Part shown: positions 27,227-36,527 of the stretch, piece by piece
Numbering within the stretch: the stretch's first letter is position 1
How the letters are laid out: each line of letters opens with the position of its first letter
Source of the DNA: Zhouia amylolytica
Lineage (GTDB): Bacteria > Bacteroidota > Bacteroidia > Flavobacteriales > Flavobacteriaceae
Assembly: GCF_900116365.1 (NCBI RefSeq)
Contig: NZ_FPAG01000007.1
Span: 124,001 to 188,000 of the forward strand
Length of the DNA: 64,000 bases
Direction: 5' to 3'
Notes under the pieces: generated by a model
The model's input: the letters and a program-made list of their open reading frames with translations, nothing else
Databases searched by the model: none
What the model was told of the DNA's origin: nothing
Made by a program: the position numbers and the translations under genes

Positions 27227-27664
27227 TTAAGATTCTATAAAAGTTTTAAAAGTACCGTCTGTGTAAAAAATAATAATCTTTTCAATATTCTTTTTTTGAG
27301 CGCTCTTTATCGGATCTTCCTGTTTAGTTGAAACTTCCGGTTCCACATCAACTTTAGCAATAGGAACCTCAGGATTTTCTCTGGGTGGAGCAGGATTTGA
27401 AAATAAGGTGCCGCTTGTTTCTTCAACCGAATCAGGTTTTTTAGGGAATGTTCCCTGACCGTTTAGTAACCAATACAATTCAACCTCAGGAAAAGTATCC
27501 AGTATTTTAAGGACAAAATCCAGGCTAGGCTTATTTCGACCAGACATCAAATGAGAAATAGAGGCTCTGTTTACTTGTATTTTATCAGCAAAAGCAGAGG
27601 CGCTTAAGCCGTAGTAATCTAGTACTTTTTGTAAGCGTTCTATGAATTCAGCAGTATTAACCAT
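27227..27664 (-). CDS. XRE-family transcriptional regulator
   Basis: 145 residues. An N-terminal helix-turn-helix (about 5-62) has GLSASAFADKIQVNRASISHLMSGRNKPS, the usual Xre/Cro shape. The remainder (70-145) is Pro/Glu-rich and likely disordered, ending in IIIFYTDGTFKTFIES, a short beta-like patch. No peptidase or sensor domain is seen. A palindromic site (27667-27682) abuts the start codon, and four more palindromes lie in the shared upstream gap with the divergent M14 carboxypeptidase gene, which suggests autoregulation and control of that gene. Confidence 0.85.
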   Translation of the reverse strand: MVNTAEFIERLQKVLDYYGLSASAFADKIQVNRASISHLMSGRNKPSLDFVLKILDTFPEVELYWLLNGQGTFPKKPDSVEETSGTLFSNPAPPRENPEVPIAKVDVEPEVSTKQEDPIKSAQKKNIEKIIIFYTDGTFKTFIES

Positions 27665-27666
27665 AT

Positions 27667-27716
27667 GTTTACAATGTTAAACAATGAATATTCGTTCTTC
27701 ATGTTTACAAATGTAA
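27667..27716. promoter_or_regulatory. Two palindromes next to the XRE gene start (putative operators)
   Basis: Site 1, GTTTACAATGTTAAAC (27667-27682), has GTTTA/TAAAC arms and ends two bases before the XRE start codon. Site 2, TTACAAATGTAA (27705-27716), is a palindrome with arms TTACA/TGTAA. They share the GTTTAC..GTAAC character of the sites at 27926-27987. Confidence 0.55.
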
Positions 27717-27778
27717 TGAATATTTATAAATATACCCACAATAAGACCTTAAATACACATAACCACTTGATTTAATAG

Positions 27779-27806
27779 TCTAGATAAACAACCATAACTA
27801 TCTAGA
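27779..27806. repeat. Inverted repeat TCTAGATA / TATCTAGA
   Basis: TCTAGATA (27779-27786) and TATCTAGA (27799-27806) are exact inverted copies 12 bases apart, in the gap between the XRE and M14 genes. It could be a hairpin or a second type of binding site. The rest of the gap (27717-27925) is AT-rich with no gene visible. Confidence 0.5.
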
Positions 27807-27925
27807 ATACAATTATTTAAGTTGTTTATTATAAAATTGTAATTTTCAGAAACATCTGTGTCTGTAATAGTACAAATACTGTATACAATACTTAACAAAT
27901 AAGTATCGAAATCATAGAAAACTTT

Positions 27926-27987
27926 GTTTACAAATGTAACTAATGTTTATTAACAATGTTAAACAGATACTTGTTTACCTTTGTAAC
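27926..27987. promoter_or_regulatory. Three palindromes upstream of the M14 gene (putative operators)
   Basis: Site 3 GTTTACAAATGTAAC (27926-27940), site 4 TTAACAATGTTAA (27950-27962, perfect 6-bp arms) and site 5 GTTTACCTTTGTAAC (27973-27987) lie spaced 23-24 bases apart. Site 3 contains the same 12-base palindrome as site 2. They precede the -7 element at 28047 by 60-120 bases. Confidence 0.6.
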
Positions 27988-28046
27988 ATTCGGTTTTAAA
28001 TGCGTTAGATTTTATAACTGTAAGGATGGACAACTTTATAATTCTC

Positions 28047-28054
28047 TATTTTTG
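28047..28054 (+). promoter_or_regulatory. -7 element of the M14 carboxypeptidase promoter
   Basis: TATTTTTG matches TAnnTTTG, 21 bases before the chosen start codon at 28076. It rules out the longer open frame starting at 27956. Confidence 0.55.
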
Positions 28055-28075
28055 CAATACAAAATAATTATAGCC

Positions 28076-29200
28076 ATGAACCATTCACTTACGCACCATG
28101 AACAGTACCTGGAAAAACAGTTGCATGGTCGATATATTCATATGAATCACATTGAAAAGATTCTTAAAAACCTGCCAGATACTTTTACCGTTAGCATTGC
28201 AGGCAGATCTGTAAAAGACCAGCCTATTTATACACTTAAGGCAGGTAATGGCCCAATTAAGGTTTTAATGTGGTCTCAGATGCATGGAAATGAATCTACA
28301 ACTACTAAAGCGGTATTTGACCTGCTTAAGCTCTTGCAAGACGCTGATAATCATTTTGGACAGTGGTTAATGGAAAAATGTACTGTTCTTATAATGCCTA
28401 TGCTTAATCCTGATGGTTCAGAGGCCTATACAAGAGTAAATGCTAATAACATAGACTTGAACAGGGATGCACAAAACTTATCTCAGCCGGAAAGTAAGGT
28501 TTTAAGGACTGTATTTAATGAATTCGAACCTGATTACTGCTTTAACTTACATGATCAACGCACGATATTTAGTGCCGGGAGTGTAAAAAAGCCGGCAACA
28601 GTATCATTTTTATCACCATCAGAAGATATAAACAGATCAGTAACCGAAACCAGAAAGAAAAGTATGGAGGTTATTGTAGCTATGAATAAGGTTTTACAGG
28701 GATATATCCCTGGCCAAATTGGAAGATATGACGATGGTTTTAATTTAAATTGTGTTGGGGATACCTTTCAGTCTTTAGGAGTTCCAACTATTTTATTTGA
28801 GTCCGGTCATTTTCCTGATGATTATCTACGGGAGGAAACCAGGAAATACATATTTATAGCCATATGCACGGCTTTAGAATATATAGCAGAAGACAAAGTA
28901 ACCGGAAATGCAGATCTTTTGTACGCTGAGATCCCTGAAAATGATAAATGCTTCCTGGATATCATTGTAAGAAAAACAAATGAGAATGGGGAAAGAGAGG
29001 ATGTTGGAATTTTGTTCAAAGAAACCTTAATTCAAGATAAGCTTCATTTGCTCCCAACTATTGAAAAAACTGGTGATCTCAAAGAATTTTATGGCCATAT
29101 CGAACTGCAGAATGCTGTAAACTCTACTAAATCGTTTGAAATAAAGGGGTTTGGGAGGGTAGATATTACAGAAATCTTAAAAAATAGGCAGAATAGTTAA
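28076..29200 (+). CDS. M14-family zinc carboxypeptidase
   Basis: 374 residues from the ATG at 28076 (MNHSLTHHEQYLEK); an upstream extension of 40 codons would run across the promoter. Zinc ligands fit M14: H70 and E73 in QMHGNES, H159 in NLHDQR; E242 in FESGHFP is the general base; NNIDLNRD contains the substrate-binding Asn and Arg. The enzyme removes C-terminal residues or acts on peptidoglycan- or amide-type substrates; no signal peptide is seen, so it is likely cytoplasmic. It is divergent from the XRE gene and separated from it by the palindrome region. Confidence 0.87.
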   Translation: MNHSLTHHEQYLEKQLHGRYIHMNHIEKILKNLPDTFTVSIAGRSVKDQPIYTLKAGNGPIKVLMWSQMHGNESTTTKAVFDLLKLLQDADNHFGQWLMEKCTVLIMPMLNPDGSEAYTRVNANNIDLNRDAQNLSQPESKVLRTVFNEFEPDYCFNLHDQRTIFSAGSVKKPATVSFLSPSEDINRSVTETRKKSMEVIVAMNKVLQGYIPGQIGRYDDGFNLNCVGDTFQSLGVPTILFESGHFPDDYLREETRKYIFIAICTALEYIAEDKVTGNADLLYAEIPENDKCFLDIIVRKTNENGEREDVGILFKETLIQDKLHLLPTIEKTGDLKEFYGHIELQNAVNSTKSFEIKGFGRVDITEILKNRQNS

Positions 29201-29208
29201 TAATAATT

Positions 29209-29271
29209 TAACGTTTAGTCCAAATTTGACCAAAAAAACTAACGTTTGTGTATATATTTTTGATATTTTTG
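29209..29271 (+). promoter_or_regulatory. Lrp-gene upstream region: TAACGTTT direct repeats and two -7-like elements
   Basis: TAACGTTT occurs at 29209-29216 and again at 29240-29247, exactly 31 bases (about three turns) apart. Two TATTTTTG elements (29255-29262 and 29264-29271) follow before the start at 29292. Spacing suits binding by a wrapped Lrp-type octamer, which is inference. Confidence 0.4.
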
Positions 29272-29291
29272 CTTGAAATTTAATTATAGTT

Positions 29292-29771
29292 ATGGCGAAA
29301 TTTAAATTAGACGAAGTCGATCACCAGATACTGGATATGTTGATAGACAATACCCGTACTCCTTTTACAGATATAGCAAAAAAATTACTTATATCTGCAG
29401 GTACAGTGCATGTTAGAGTTAAAAAAATGGAAGATGCAGGGATCATTAAAGGCTCATCCTTAACCCTGGATTATGAAAAGTTAGGTTATTCTTTCATCGC
29501 TTACGTTGGTATTTTTCTTGAGAAAACACACCAAACTAAATTTGTTTTGGAACGTCTTAATGAAATACCATATATAACAGTAGCATCAGTTACAACCGGG
29601 AAGTTTAATCTTTTCTGTAAAATAAGAGCTAAAGACACCAAGCATGCTAAAGAAGTGATCTTTGAAATTGATGATATTGATGGTGTTTCTAGAACTGAAA
29701 CAATGATCTCTCTTGAAGAAAGTATTAATGATAAAAAGAGATTGATGCACACGATTTTCAACGAACTGTAA
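29292..29771 (+). CDS. Lrp/AsnC-family transcriptional regulator
   Basis: 159 residues. Winged HTH at 3-62 (LDEVDHQILDMLIDNTRTPF, then DIAKKLLISAGTVHVRVKKM) and the RAM/AsnC effector domain at 70-145 (IAYVGIFLEK, KFNLFCKIRAKDTKHAK). Such regulators sense amino acids and often control their own gene. Direct repeats upstream may be its sites. The gene ends in a hairpin terminator, so it is a single unit. Confidence 0.9.
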   Translation: MAKFKLDEVDHQILDMLIDNTRTPFTDIAKKLLISAGTVHVRVKKMEDAGIIKGSSLTLDYEKLGYSFIAYVGIFLEKTHQTKFVLERLNEIPYITVASVTTGKFNLFCKIRAKDTKHAKEVIFEIDDIDGVSRTETMISLEESINDKKRLMHTIFNEL

Positions 29772-29817
29772 TATCTGAAACATTTTGTTTAATTTCTGTG
29801 TTAAACACTTAAACAAG

Positions 29818-29850
29818 CCCTTTCAAGTCTGGTATTTGGAAGGGTTTTTT
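29818..29850 (+). terminator. Hairpin terminator after the Lrp gene
   Basis: CCCTTTCAA (29818-29826) pairs with TTGGAAGGG (29836-29844), with one T-G wobble, then six T. Confidence 0.75.
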
Positions 29851-29880
29851 GTATTTTCACGCAAATAAAAATACCGACCT

Positions 29881-32469
29881 ATGTCAAGAAAACCAAAGAT
29901 AGACCGATTTAATGAAAGCGTACTTGCTAAGTATCAGATCTATAACAGTATTTTTATCACCTTACCTTTTGATGAAATTACGAATACAGGGGTGATGTTA
30001 CCGTTGTTTAGTGAGTTCTGTGAAAAAGGTTTTGATAATGATAAAAACCCTTCGGAAATTGTAGAAGCCTTTTTTACAAAGTATTTTGATAATCCGAGTG
30101 AAGAAGAGAAAACAGCACTTCTTTTCAGGTTCATTCAATATATTGAACGTCAAGTTGTATTATTTGATGCTATTGAGGATGCCGCATTTCCTGTTATTAA
30201 TAACATGAATGGACGTGGAACACTTAGAAACCTGAAAGAAGAGGCACAAGCCAAGAATAAACGTAAAGAGTTGGTTGAAAACCTTAAAAAGTTCAATGTG
30301 AGAACAGTGTTAACTGCTCACCCAACTCAGTTTTATCCCGGACCGGTACTAGGTATTATTACTGATTTAGCAAAAGCAATTGAATCGAATGATTTAACAT
30401 TAATTAAAAAGCTACTCGCTCAGTTAGGAAAAACTCCATTCTTTAAAAAAGAGAAACCAACTCCATTTGACGAGGCCGTAAGTCTTAATTGGTACCTGGA
30501 AAATGTCTTTTATCAGGCAATGAGTAGTATCTATAACTATATTCAGGATAATATTTTAGAAGATGAAGAAATAGATAACGACATCGTTAATCTAGGATTT
30601 TGGCCAGGAGGAGATAGAGATGGAAATCCTTTTGTAACCACAGAAATCACCCTGAAAGTTGCTAACAGGCTGAGAAGTACCATTATTAGAAACTACTATC
30701 GTGACGTTAGACGTCTGAAAAGGAAGATTACCTTCAATGAAGTAGATGTAATGATTTCTGACTTGGAAGCACGTTTATATGAAAACATTTTCAAGGAAGA
30801 GGAAAAACCAACGGTTACAGCTGATGAAATTTTAAAAACGCTAACAACCATTAAGCAAATCCTTATAAAAAAACACCAATCATTGTATGTAGATGAGATC
30901 AGTAGCATGATCAATAAGGTGAAGCTTTTCGGACTCCATTTTGCAACTTTAGATATCCGTCAGGATTCCAGAGTACATCATAATGTACTTTCTAATATCG
31001 TAAAAGAATCAAGAGCTATGGGCCTTGATGTGTTCCCTAAGGACTATGAGTCCTTATCTGAGGAAAATCAAATAGAAATACTAAGTAAGGTAGAAGGCAA
31101 ATTAAATCCTGAATTATTTCAGGATGATATGGCTAAAAAGACCCTGGCTTCCATTTATGCAGTAAAGACCATTCAGGATATGAATGGAGAAAGAGGATGT
31201 AACAGATATATCATCAGTAATAATGGTAGTGTTATAAATGTTTTAGAGGCATTTGCTATGATTCGCTTGTGTGACTGGAGTCAACCAAATTTAGATGTTA
31301 TTCCTTTATTTGAAACCGTAGATGATCTTGAAGTAGCCCACCAGGTTATGGAGACTTTATATACTAATAAAGCTTACGCCGAACATTTAAAACGAAGAAG
31401 GAATAGACAAACTATAATGCTTGGATTCTCTGATGGTACTAAAGATGGAGGTTATTTAATGGCAAACTGGGCTATCTATAAAGCTAAAGAACGTCTTACC
31501 GAAATTTCAAGGAAATACGATATCAAAGTAATGTTCTTTGATGGTCGAGGAGGACCTCCGGCAAGAGGTGGTGGTAAAACACACCAATTTTATGCCTCAT
31601 TAGGACCAACCATTGAAAATGAAGAAGTACAGTTGACGATTCAGGGACAAACCATTAGTTCTAATTTTGGAACAATAGAATCTTGTCAATACAATTTAGA
31701 GCAATTAATTAGTTCTGGTGTCGCCAATCAAGCTTTTGGTCAGGAAGAAGAAAATCTTCTTAGCAAAGAAGATCGTGAGACGATGAACAGATTAGCTGAA
31801 ATAAGTTATAATGCTTATGTTGATTTTAAAAAGCATCCTAGGTTTTTGTCTTATCTGGAGCAAATGAGCACATTAAAGTATTATGCAAAAACAAATATCG
31901 GTTCCAGGCCATCAAAAAGAGGGAAGTCTGATAAACTTGTGTTTTCTGATTTAAGAGCGATCCCTTTTGTCGGTAGCTGGAGTCAACTAAAACAGAATGT
32001 ACCTGGTTTTTATGGAGTAGGACTTGCATTTGAAGAGTTTGCAAATAATGGAGAATGGGATAAATTGGAGTCCCTTTATAAAAACTCTCTGTTTTTCAGA
32101 ACCTTGTTAGAAAACAGTATGATGAGTTTAACAAAATCATACTTTAAACTAACAGCTTATATGAAACACGATAAGGAATATGGTGCTTTCTGGAATCAGA
32201 TTCATGATGAATATCAGCGTAGCAAAGCAATGATCTTAAAGCTTACAGGTTACTCTAAACTAATGGAGGATTCACCAACAATGAGAGCTTCTATTCATGT
32301 CAGAGAGAAAATAGTATTGCCTTTGCTTACGATACAGCAATATGGTTTACGTAAGCTGCAAAAAATGCATAGAGAGAATAAAATTGATAAGAAAGAGTTA
32401 GAGACCTATGAAAAAATGGTTACTCGATCTTTATTTGGAAATATTAATGCCAGTAGGAACTCAGCATAA
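29881..32469 (+). CDS. ppc: Phosphoenolpyruvate carboxylase
   Basis: 862 residues. The catalytic His H147 is in VLTAHPTQ; GGDRDGNPFVT, HFATLDIRQDSRVH and the glycine-rich FFDGRGGPPARGGG are substrate and bicarbonate site blocks of the PEPC family. The SDGTKDGGYL block replaces the more common SDSNKDGG. The C terminus (NINASRNSA) differs from the usual family end QNTG, so allosteric behaviour may differ. The enzyme makes oxaloacetate from PEP and bicarbonate to refill the TCA cycle. Monocistronic between two terminators. Confidence 0.93.
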   Translation: MSRKPKIDRFNESVLAKYQIYNSIFITLPFDEITNTGVMLPLFSEFCEKGFDNDKNPSEIVEAFFTKYFDNPSEEEKTALLFRFIQYIERQVVLFDAIEDAAFPVINNMNGRGTLRNLKEEAQAKNKRKELVENLKKFNVRTVLTAHPTQFYPGPVLGIITDLAKAIESNDLTLIKKLLAQLGKTPFFKKEKPTPFDEAVSLNWYLENVFYQAMSSIYNYIQDNILEDEEIDNDIVNLGFWPGGDRDGNPFVTTEITLKVANRLRSTIIRNYYRDVRRLKRKITFNEVDVMISDLEARLYENIFKEEEKPTVTADEILKTLTTIKQILIKKHQSLYVDEISSMINKVKLFGLHFATLDIRQDSRVHHNVLSNIVKESRAMGLDVFPKDYESLSEENQIEILSKVEGKLNPELFQDDMAKKTLASIYAVKTIQDMNGERGCNRYIISNNGSVINVLEAFAMIRLCDWSQPNLDVIPLFETVDDLEVAHQVMETLYTNKAYAEHLKRRRNRQTIMLGFSDGTKDGGYLMANWAIYKAKERLTEISRKYDIKVMFFDGRGGPPARGGGKTHQFYASLGPTIENEEVQLTIQGQTISSNFGTIESCQYNLEQLISSGVANQAFGQEEENLLSKEDRETMNRLAEISYNAYVDFKKHPRFLSYLEQMSTLKYYAKTNIGSRPSKRGKSDKLVFSDLRAIPFVGSWSQLKQNVPGFYGVGLAFEEFANNGEWDKLESLYKNSLFFRTLLENSMMSLTKSYFKLTAYMKHDKEYGAFWNQIHDEYQRSKAMILKLTGYSKLMEDSPTMRASIHVREKIVLPLLTIQQYGLRKLQKMHRENKIDKKELETYEKMVTRSLFGNINASRNSA

Positions 32470-32480
32470 TTAAGTAAAAC

Positions 32481-32506
32481 AAAAGCCGCTGATAACAGCG
32501 GCTTTT
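32481..32506. terminator. Bidirectional terminator between ppc and the LOG-family gene
   Basis: AAAAGCCGCTG (32481-32491) pairs with CAGCGGCTTTT (32496-32506), loop ATAA; both sides end in T on the relevant strand. Confidence 0.9.
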
Positions 32507-32512
32507 GTTTTT

Positions 32513-33202
32513 TTAAAAGTTCGGACTCAAATTGTATTTTTTATAGAATGCATCCAAGGCTTCTATGACCTCTTCTTCTGAATCTACAATTTTTATCAAG
32601 TTTAAATCTTCAGGACTAACTTTTCCATGCTTTTTGAGTAATACTTCTTTAACCCAATCAAATAAACCTTTCCAAAATTCAGAACCTACAAGAATAATAG
32701 GAAATCGTCCTATTTTTTTAGTTTGAATCAGGGTCATAGCCTCAAATAATTCATCCAAAGTTCCAAAACCACCAGGCATTACAACAAATCCTTGAGAATA
32801 TTTTACAAACATTACTTTTCGCACGAAGAAGTAATCGAATTGAAGATTCTTATCACTATCAATATATGGATTATCGTGTTGTTCAAACGGAAGATCAATA
32901 TTTAAACCTACAGAGGTTCCGCCTCCCAGGTGAGCACCTTTATTCCCAGCTTCCATAATTCCCGGTCCGCCTCCGGTAATGACACCATATCCAGCTTCAA
33001 CAATTCGCTTGGCAATACGTTCTGCTAATTTATATTGTGGATCTTCAGGTTTCGTACGGGCTGAACCAAAAATTGAAACACATGGACCGATTTGACTCAT
33101 TTTTTCAAATCCGCTAACAAATTCACCCATAATTTTGAATATGGCCCATGAATCATTTGTTTTTATTTCATTCCACCCTTTATGATGTGATTCTTTTCTC
33201 AT
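32513..33202 (-). CDS. TIGR00730 (LOG) family Rossmann-fold protein
   Basis: 229 residues with the LOG signature PGGFGTLDELFE (about 140-151) and GGGPGIMEAGNKGAHLGGG (about 78-96), the catalytic and phosphate-binding parts of the family. Some members remove ribose-5-phosphate from cytokinin or other nucleotide monophosphates; others act in nucleotide recycling. Cytoplasmic. Neighbours do not point to a specific substrate. Confidence 0.88.
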   Translation of the reverse strand: MRKESHHKGWNEIKTNDSWAIFKIMGEFVSGFEKMSQIGPCVSIFGSARTKPEDPQYKLAERIAKRIVEAGYGVITGGGPGIMEAGNKGAHLGGGTSVGLNIDLPFEQHDNPYIDSDKNLQFDYFFVRKVMFVKYSQGFVVMPGGFGTLDELFEAMTLIQTKKIGRFPIILVGSEFWKGLFDWVKEVLLKKHGKVSPEDLNLIKIVDSEEEVIEALDAFYKKYNLSPNF

Positions 33203-33292
33203 AGATTGTCAGTATTATATTTCTTATCAAATTTATAAATATAGGAGCTAACTTAGGTTGCTCAGTGTAAAAATATTTACCGATTATTGGAC

Positions 33293-33321
33293 AAAAAAAA
33301 GCAAACCCCATGGCTTGCTTT
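33293..33321 (-). terminator. Hairpin terminator after the 55-residue membrane protein gene
   Basis: AAAGCAA (33298-33304) pairs with TTGCTTT (33315-33321); on the minus strand a T run (A run from 33293) follows. Confidence 0.7.
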
Positions 33322-33347
33322 GTTCTAACACTTTAAATCAAATGTAA

Positions 33348-33545
<198 letters not shown>

Positions 33546-33612
33546 TTACTGATTATTAGATTAAAAACGTATTTTCTGTCAATTAAATTGCTCTTTAATG
33601 ACATTATTGAGA

Positions 33613-36444
33613 TTAAACTAACTCCTTTTTTAAAAATTTAGCCGTATAACTTTTCTTATCCTTGATTATTTCTTCCGGAGTACCTGTGGCCACAACTTTT
33701 CCTCCACCTTTACCGCCTTCATAACCAATATCGATAATATGATCAGACATTTTAATAACATCCATATTGTGCTCAATGATTAACACCGTATTTCCTTTAT
33801 CGACTAGTTTATTCAATACAGACATCAATACATTGATATCCTCAAAATGAAGTCCTGTTGTAGGTTCATCCAGAATATAAAAGGTGTTTCCAGTATCTCT
33901 CTTAGATAATTCTGTGGCTAATTTTATACGTTGGGCCTCACCACCTGAAAGAGTAGTAGACTGTTGTCCAAGTGTAATATAACCAAGACCTACATCCTGA
34001 ATGGTTTTTAGTTTTCGATATATTTTAGGTATGTGTTCGAAGAATGTAACAGACTCGTTTATGGTCATTTCCAATACATCAGCAATAGATTTTCCTTTGT
34101 AACGAATCTCCAGGGTTTCTCGGTTAAAACGCTTTCCGTTACATGTTTCACATTCGACATATACATCCGGAAGGAAATTCATTTCAATAACCCTTAAACC
34201 ACCTCCCTGGCAGGTTTCGCATCGTCCTCCTTTAACATTAAAGCTGAATCTGCCTGGCTTATACCCCCGAATCATTGCTTCAGGAGTTTTGGCAAATAAG
34301 GATCTTATTTCACCAAAAACACCAGTATAAGTTGCAGGGTTAGAACGAGGAGTCCTTCCAATGGGCGACTGGTTGATGTCGATAACCTTATCAATGTATT
34401 CCAATCCCTTAATTTGTTTGTAAGGCATTGGCTTTTTTACCGCATTAAAAAAATGCGCATTCAATATAGGGTAGAGGGTTTCATTAATAAGAGTAGATTT
34501 CCCACTTCCTGAAACACCAGTAACGCCAATCATTTTACCTAATGGAAAAGTAACATTTACATTTTTAAGGTTGTTTCCCCGACAGCCAGTTAGCGTAATT
34601 TCATGACCATTCCCTTTTCTTCTTTCATCAGGTATTTCAATCTTCTTATTTCCATTAAGGTATTCAGCAGTTAAGGTGTCATGCTTCATTAGCATCTCAG
34701 GAGTACCCTGTGAGATGATTTCTCCACCATGTTTACCCGCCTTCGGACCTATATCAATTACATGATCCGCACGTTCTATCATGTCTTTATCGTGCTCCAC
34801 AACAATAACTGAATTCCCGATATCCCTTAGCGATTCCAATGATTTTATTAATCGTTCATTGTCTCGTTGATGCAATCCGATACTAGGTTCATCTAAAATA
34901 TAAAGTACGCCCACCAATTGCGATCCAATTTGAGTAGCGAGACGTATACGCTGAGCTTCACCTCCTGAAAGAGATTTTGAACTTCTGTTTAATGAAAGAT
35001 AATCCAATCCAACATCCAATAAAAACTGAATCCGGGCATTAATTTCTTTTAGAATTTCTTCCGCAATCTTAAACTGCTTTTCAGACAGGTATCCGGATAA
35101 GGTTTTAAAGAATTGAGCCAGGTCAAGAATATCCATATGAGCCAGATCCGCAATACTCCTGTTATTGATCTTAAAATACAGCGACTCTTTACGTAATCTT
35201 GAGCCTTCGCATTCCGGACAATTAATTTTATCCATATACCCTTTAGCCCATCGGGTAATTGAAGAGGAGTTGCTCTCTTCAAACTGATTTTTAATGAAGT
35301 TAACGATACCCTCAAAATCAATTTTATAATCCCTCGTTATTCCGAGGGTCTTTGAAACCACTGAAAACTTTTCTTTCCCTCCATAAAGGATGACATTCAT
35401 AGCTTCATCAGGAATGTCTTTGATAGGATCAGATAGTTTAAAGTTATAGCGTTCAGCTATTAATTGGATCTGCTTATAAATCCAACTATTTTTTTGTTCG
35501 CCGAGGGGAACAATCCCTCCACTTTTTATATTCGAATTTTTATTGGGTATAATTTTGCTTAAGTTGACCTCATGAACCATACCGAGTCCCTTGCAATTCG
35601 GGCACATTCCTTTAGGAGAGTTAAATGAAAAAGTATTAGGTTCAGGATTTGGATACGAGATCCCCGTCGTAGGGCACATTAAACTTCTACTGAAGTACCT
35701 TGCCTCATCCGAATCGTTATCAATGATCATTAAAACATCATCACCATGATACATAGCAGTATTGATGGTTTCCATTAACCGTTTGACGGTATCGGGGTTT
35801 TCGTCAACTTTTAATCGATCAATGACGATCTCAATATCATGAGTTTTATAACGATCAACTTTCATTCCATGCTCAAGATCTCTTATTTCACCATCTACCC
35901 GAACTTTTAAGAATCCTTGTTTAGAAATTTGCTCAAATAATTCTCTGTAATGCCCTTTACGACTTTTAATCACAGGTGCCAGTACATTTATTCTTTTGCC
36001 TTTAAAATCCTCATAAATGAGATCCTTTATTTGCTCATCACTGTAACTAACCATCTTTTCTCCAGTCTCATAACTGTATGCATCAGCAGCTCTGGCAAAC
36101 AAAAGCCTTAAAAAATCATAAATCTCGGTAATGGTTCCAACAGTTGATCGAGGAGATTTGGATGTTGTTTTTTGTTCAATTGCTATAACAGGTGATAACC
36201 CATCAATTTTGTCAACGTCAGGACGTTCCAAACCTCCCAGAAATTGACGTGCATAGGCAGAAAAGGTTTCTATATACCTTCTTTGACCTTCAGCGTAAAT
36301 GGTGTCAAAGGCCAGAGAAGATTTTCCACTTCCAGACAAACCTGTAATTACCACAAGTTGTTCTCGGGGAATATTAACGTCTATATTTTTAAGGTTATGA
36401 ACGCGTGCACCCTTAACCTCTATAAATTCTTCAAAATTATTCAT
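33613..36444 (-). CDS. uvrA: Excinuclease ABC subunit A
   Basis: 943 residues, complete. Two ABC ATPase units: first Walker [10 protein letters not shown] near residue 33, second GVSGSGKST near 635; signatures [15 protein letters not shown] and [15 protein letters not shown]; zinc fingers with CPNCKGLG and CETCQGGG. UvrA recognises DNA damage with UvrB at the start of nucleotide excision repair. Monocistronic here; no uvrB nearby. The usual length is about 940, so no insert is present. Confidence 0.97.
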   Translation of the reverse strand: MNNFEEFIEVKGARVHNLKNIDVNIPREQLVVITGLSGSGKSSLAFDTIYAEGQRRYIETFSAYARQFLGGLERPDVDKIDGLSPVIAIEQKTTSKSPRSTVGTITEIYDFLRLLFARAADAYSYETGEKMVSYSDEQIKDLIYEDFKGKRINVLAPVIKSRKGHYRELFEQISKQGFLKVRVDGEIRDLEHGMKVDRYKTHDIEIVIDRLKVDENPDTVKRLMETINTAMYHGDDVLMIIDNDSDEARYFSRSLMCPTTGISYPNPEPNTFSFNSPKGMCPNCKGLGMVHEVNLSKIIPNKNSNIKSGGIVPLGEQKNSWIYKQIQLIAERYNFKLSDPIKDIPDEAMNVILYGGKEKFSVVSKTLGITRDYKIDFEGIVNFIKNQFEESNSSSITRWAKGYMDKINCPECEGSRLRKESLYFKINNRSIADLAHMDILDLAQFFKTLSGYLSEKQFKIAEEILKEINARIQFLLDVGLDYLSLNRSSKSLSGGEAQRIRLATQIGSQLVGVLYILDEPSIGLHQRDNERLIKSLESLRDIGNSVIVVEHDKDMIERADHVIDIGPKAGKHGGEIISQGTPEMLMKHDTLTAEYLNGNKKIEIPDERRKGNGHEITLTGCRGNNLKNVNVTFPLGKMIGVTGVSGSGKSTLINETLYPILNAHFFNAVKKPMPYKQIKGLEYIDKVIDINQSPIGRTPRSNPATYTGVFGEIRSLFAKTPEAMIRGYKPGRFSFNVKGGRCETCQGGGLRVIEMNFLPDVYVECETCNGKRFNRETLEIRYKGKSIADVLEMTINESVTFFEHIPKIYRKLKTIQDVGLGYITLGQQSTTLSGGEAQRIKLATELSKRDTGNTFYILDEPTTGLHFEDINVLMSVLNKLVDKGNTVLIIEHNMDVIKMSDHIIDIGYEGGKGGGKVVATGTPEEIIKDKKSYTAKFLKKELV

Positions 36445-36527
36445 AGTAATGAAACAAGATGCGAATTTACAACTTTAAGTGCTAAAAATGAAGCCATATT
36501 CTATTTGAATATCAGGAAATACAGTTT

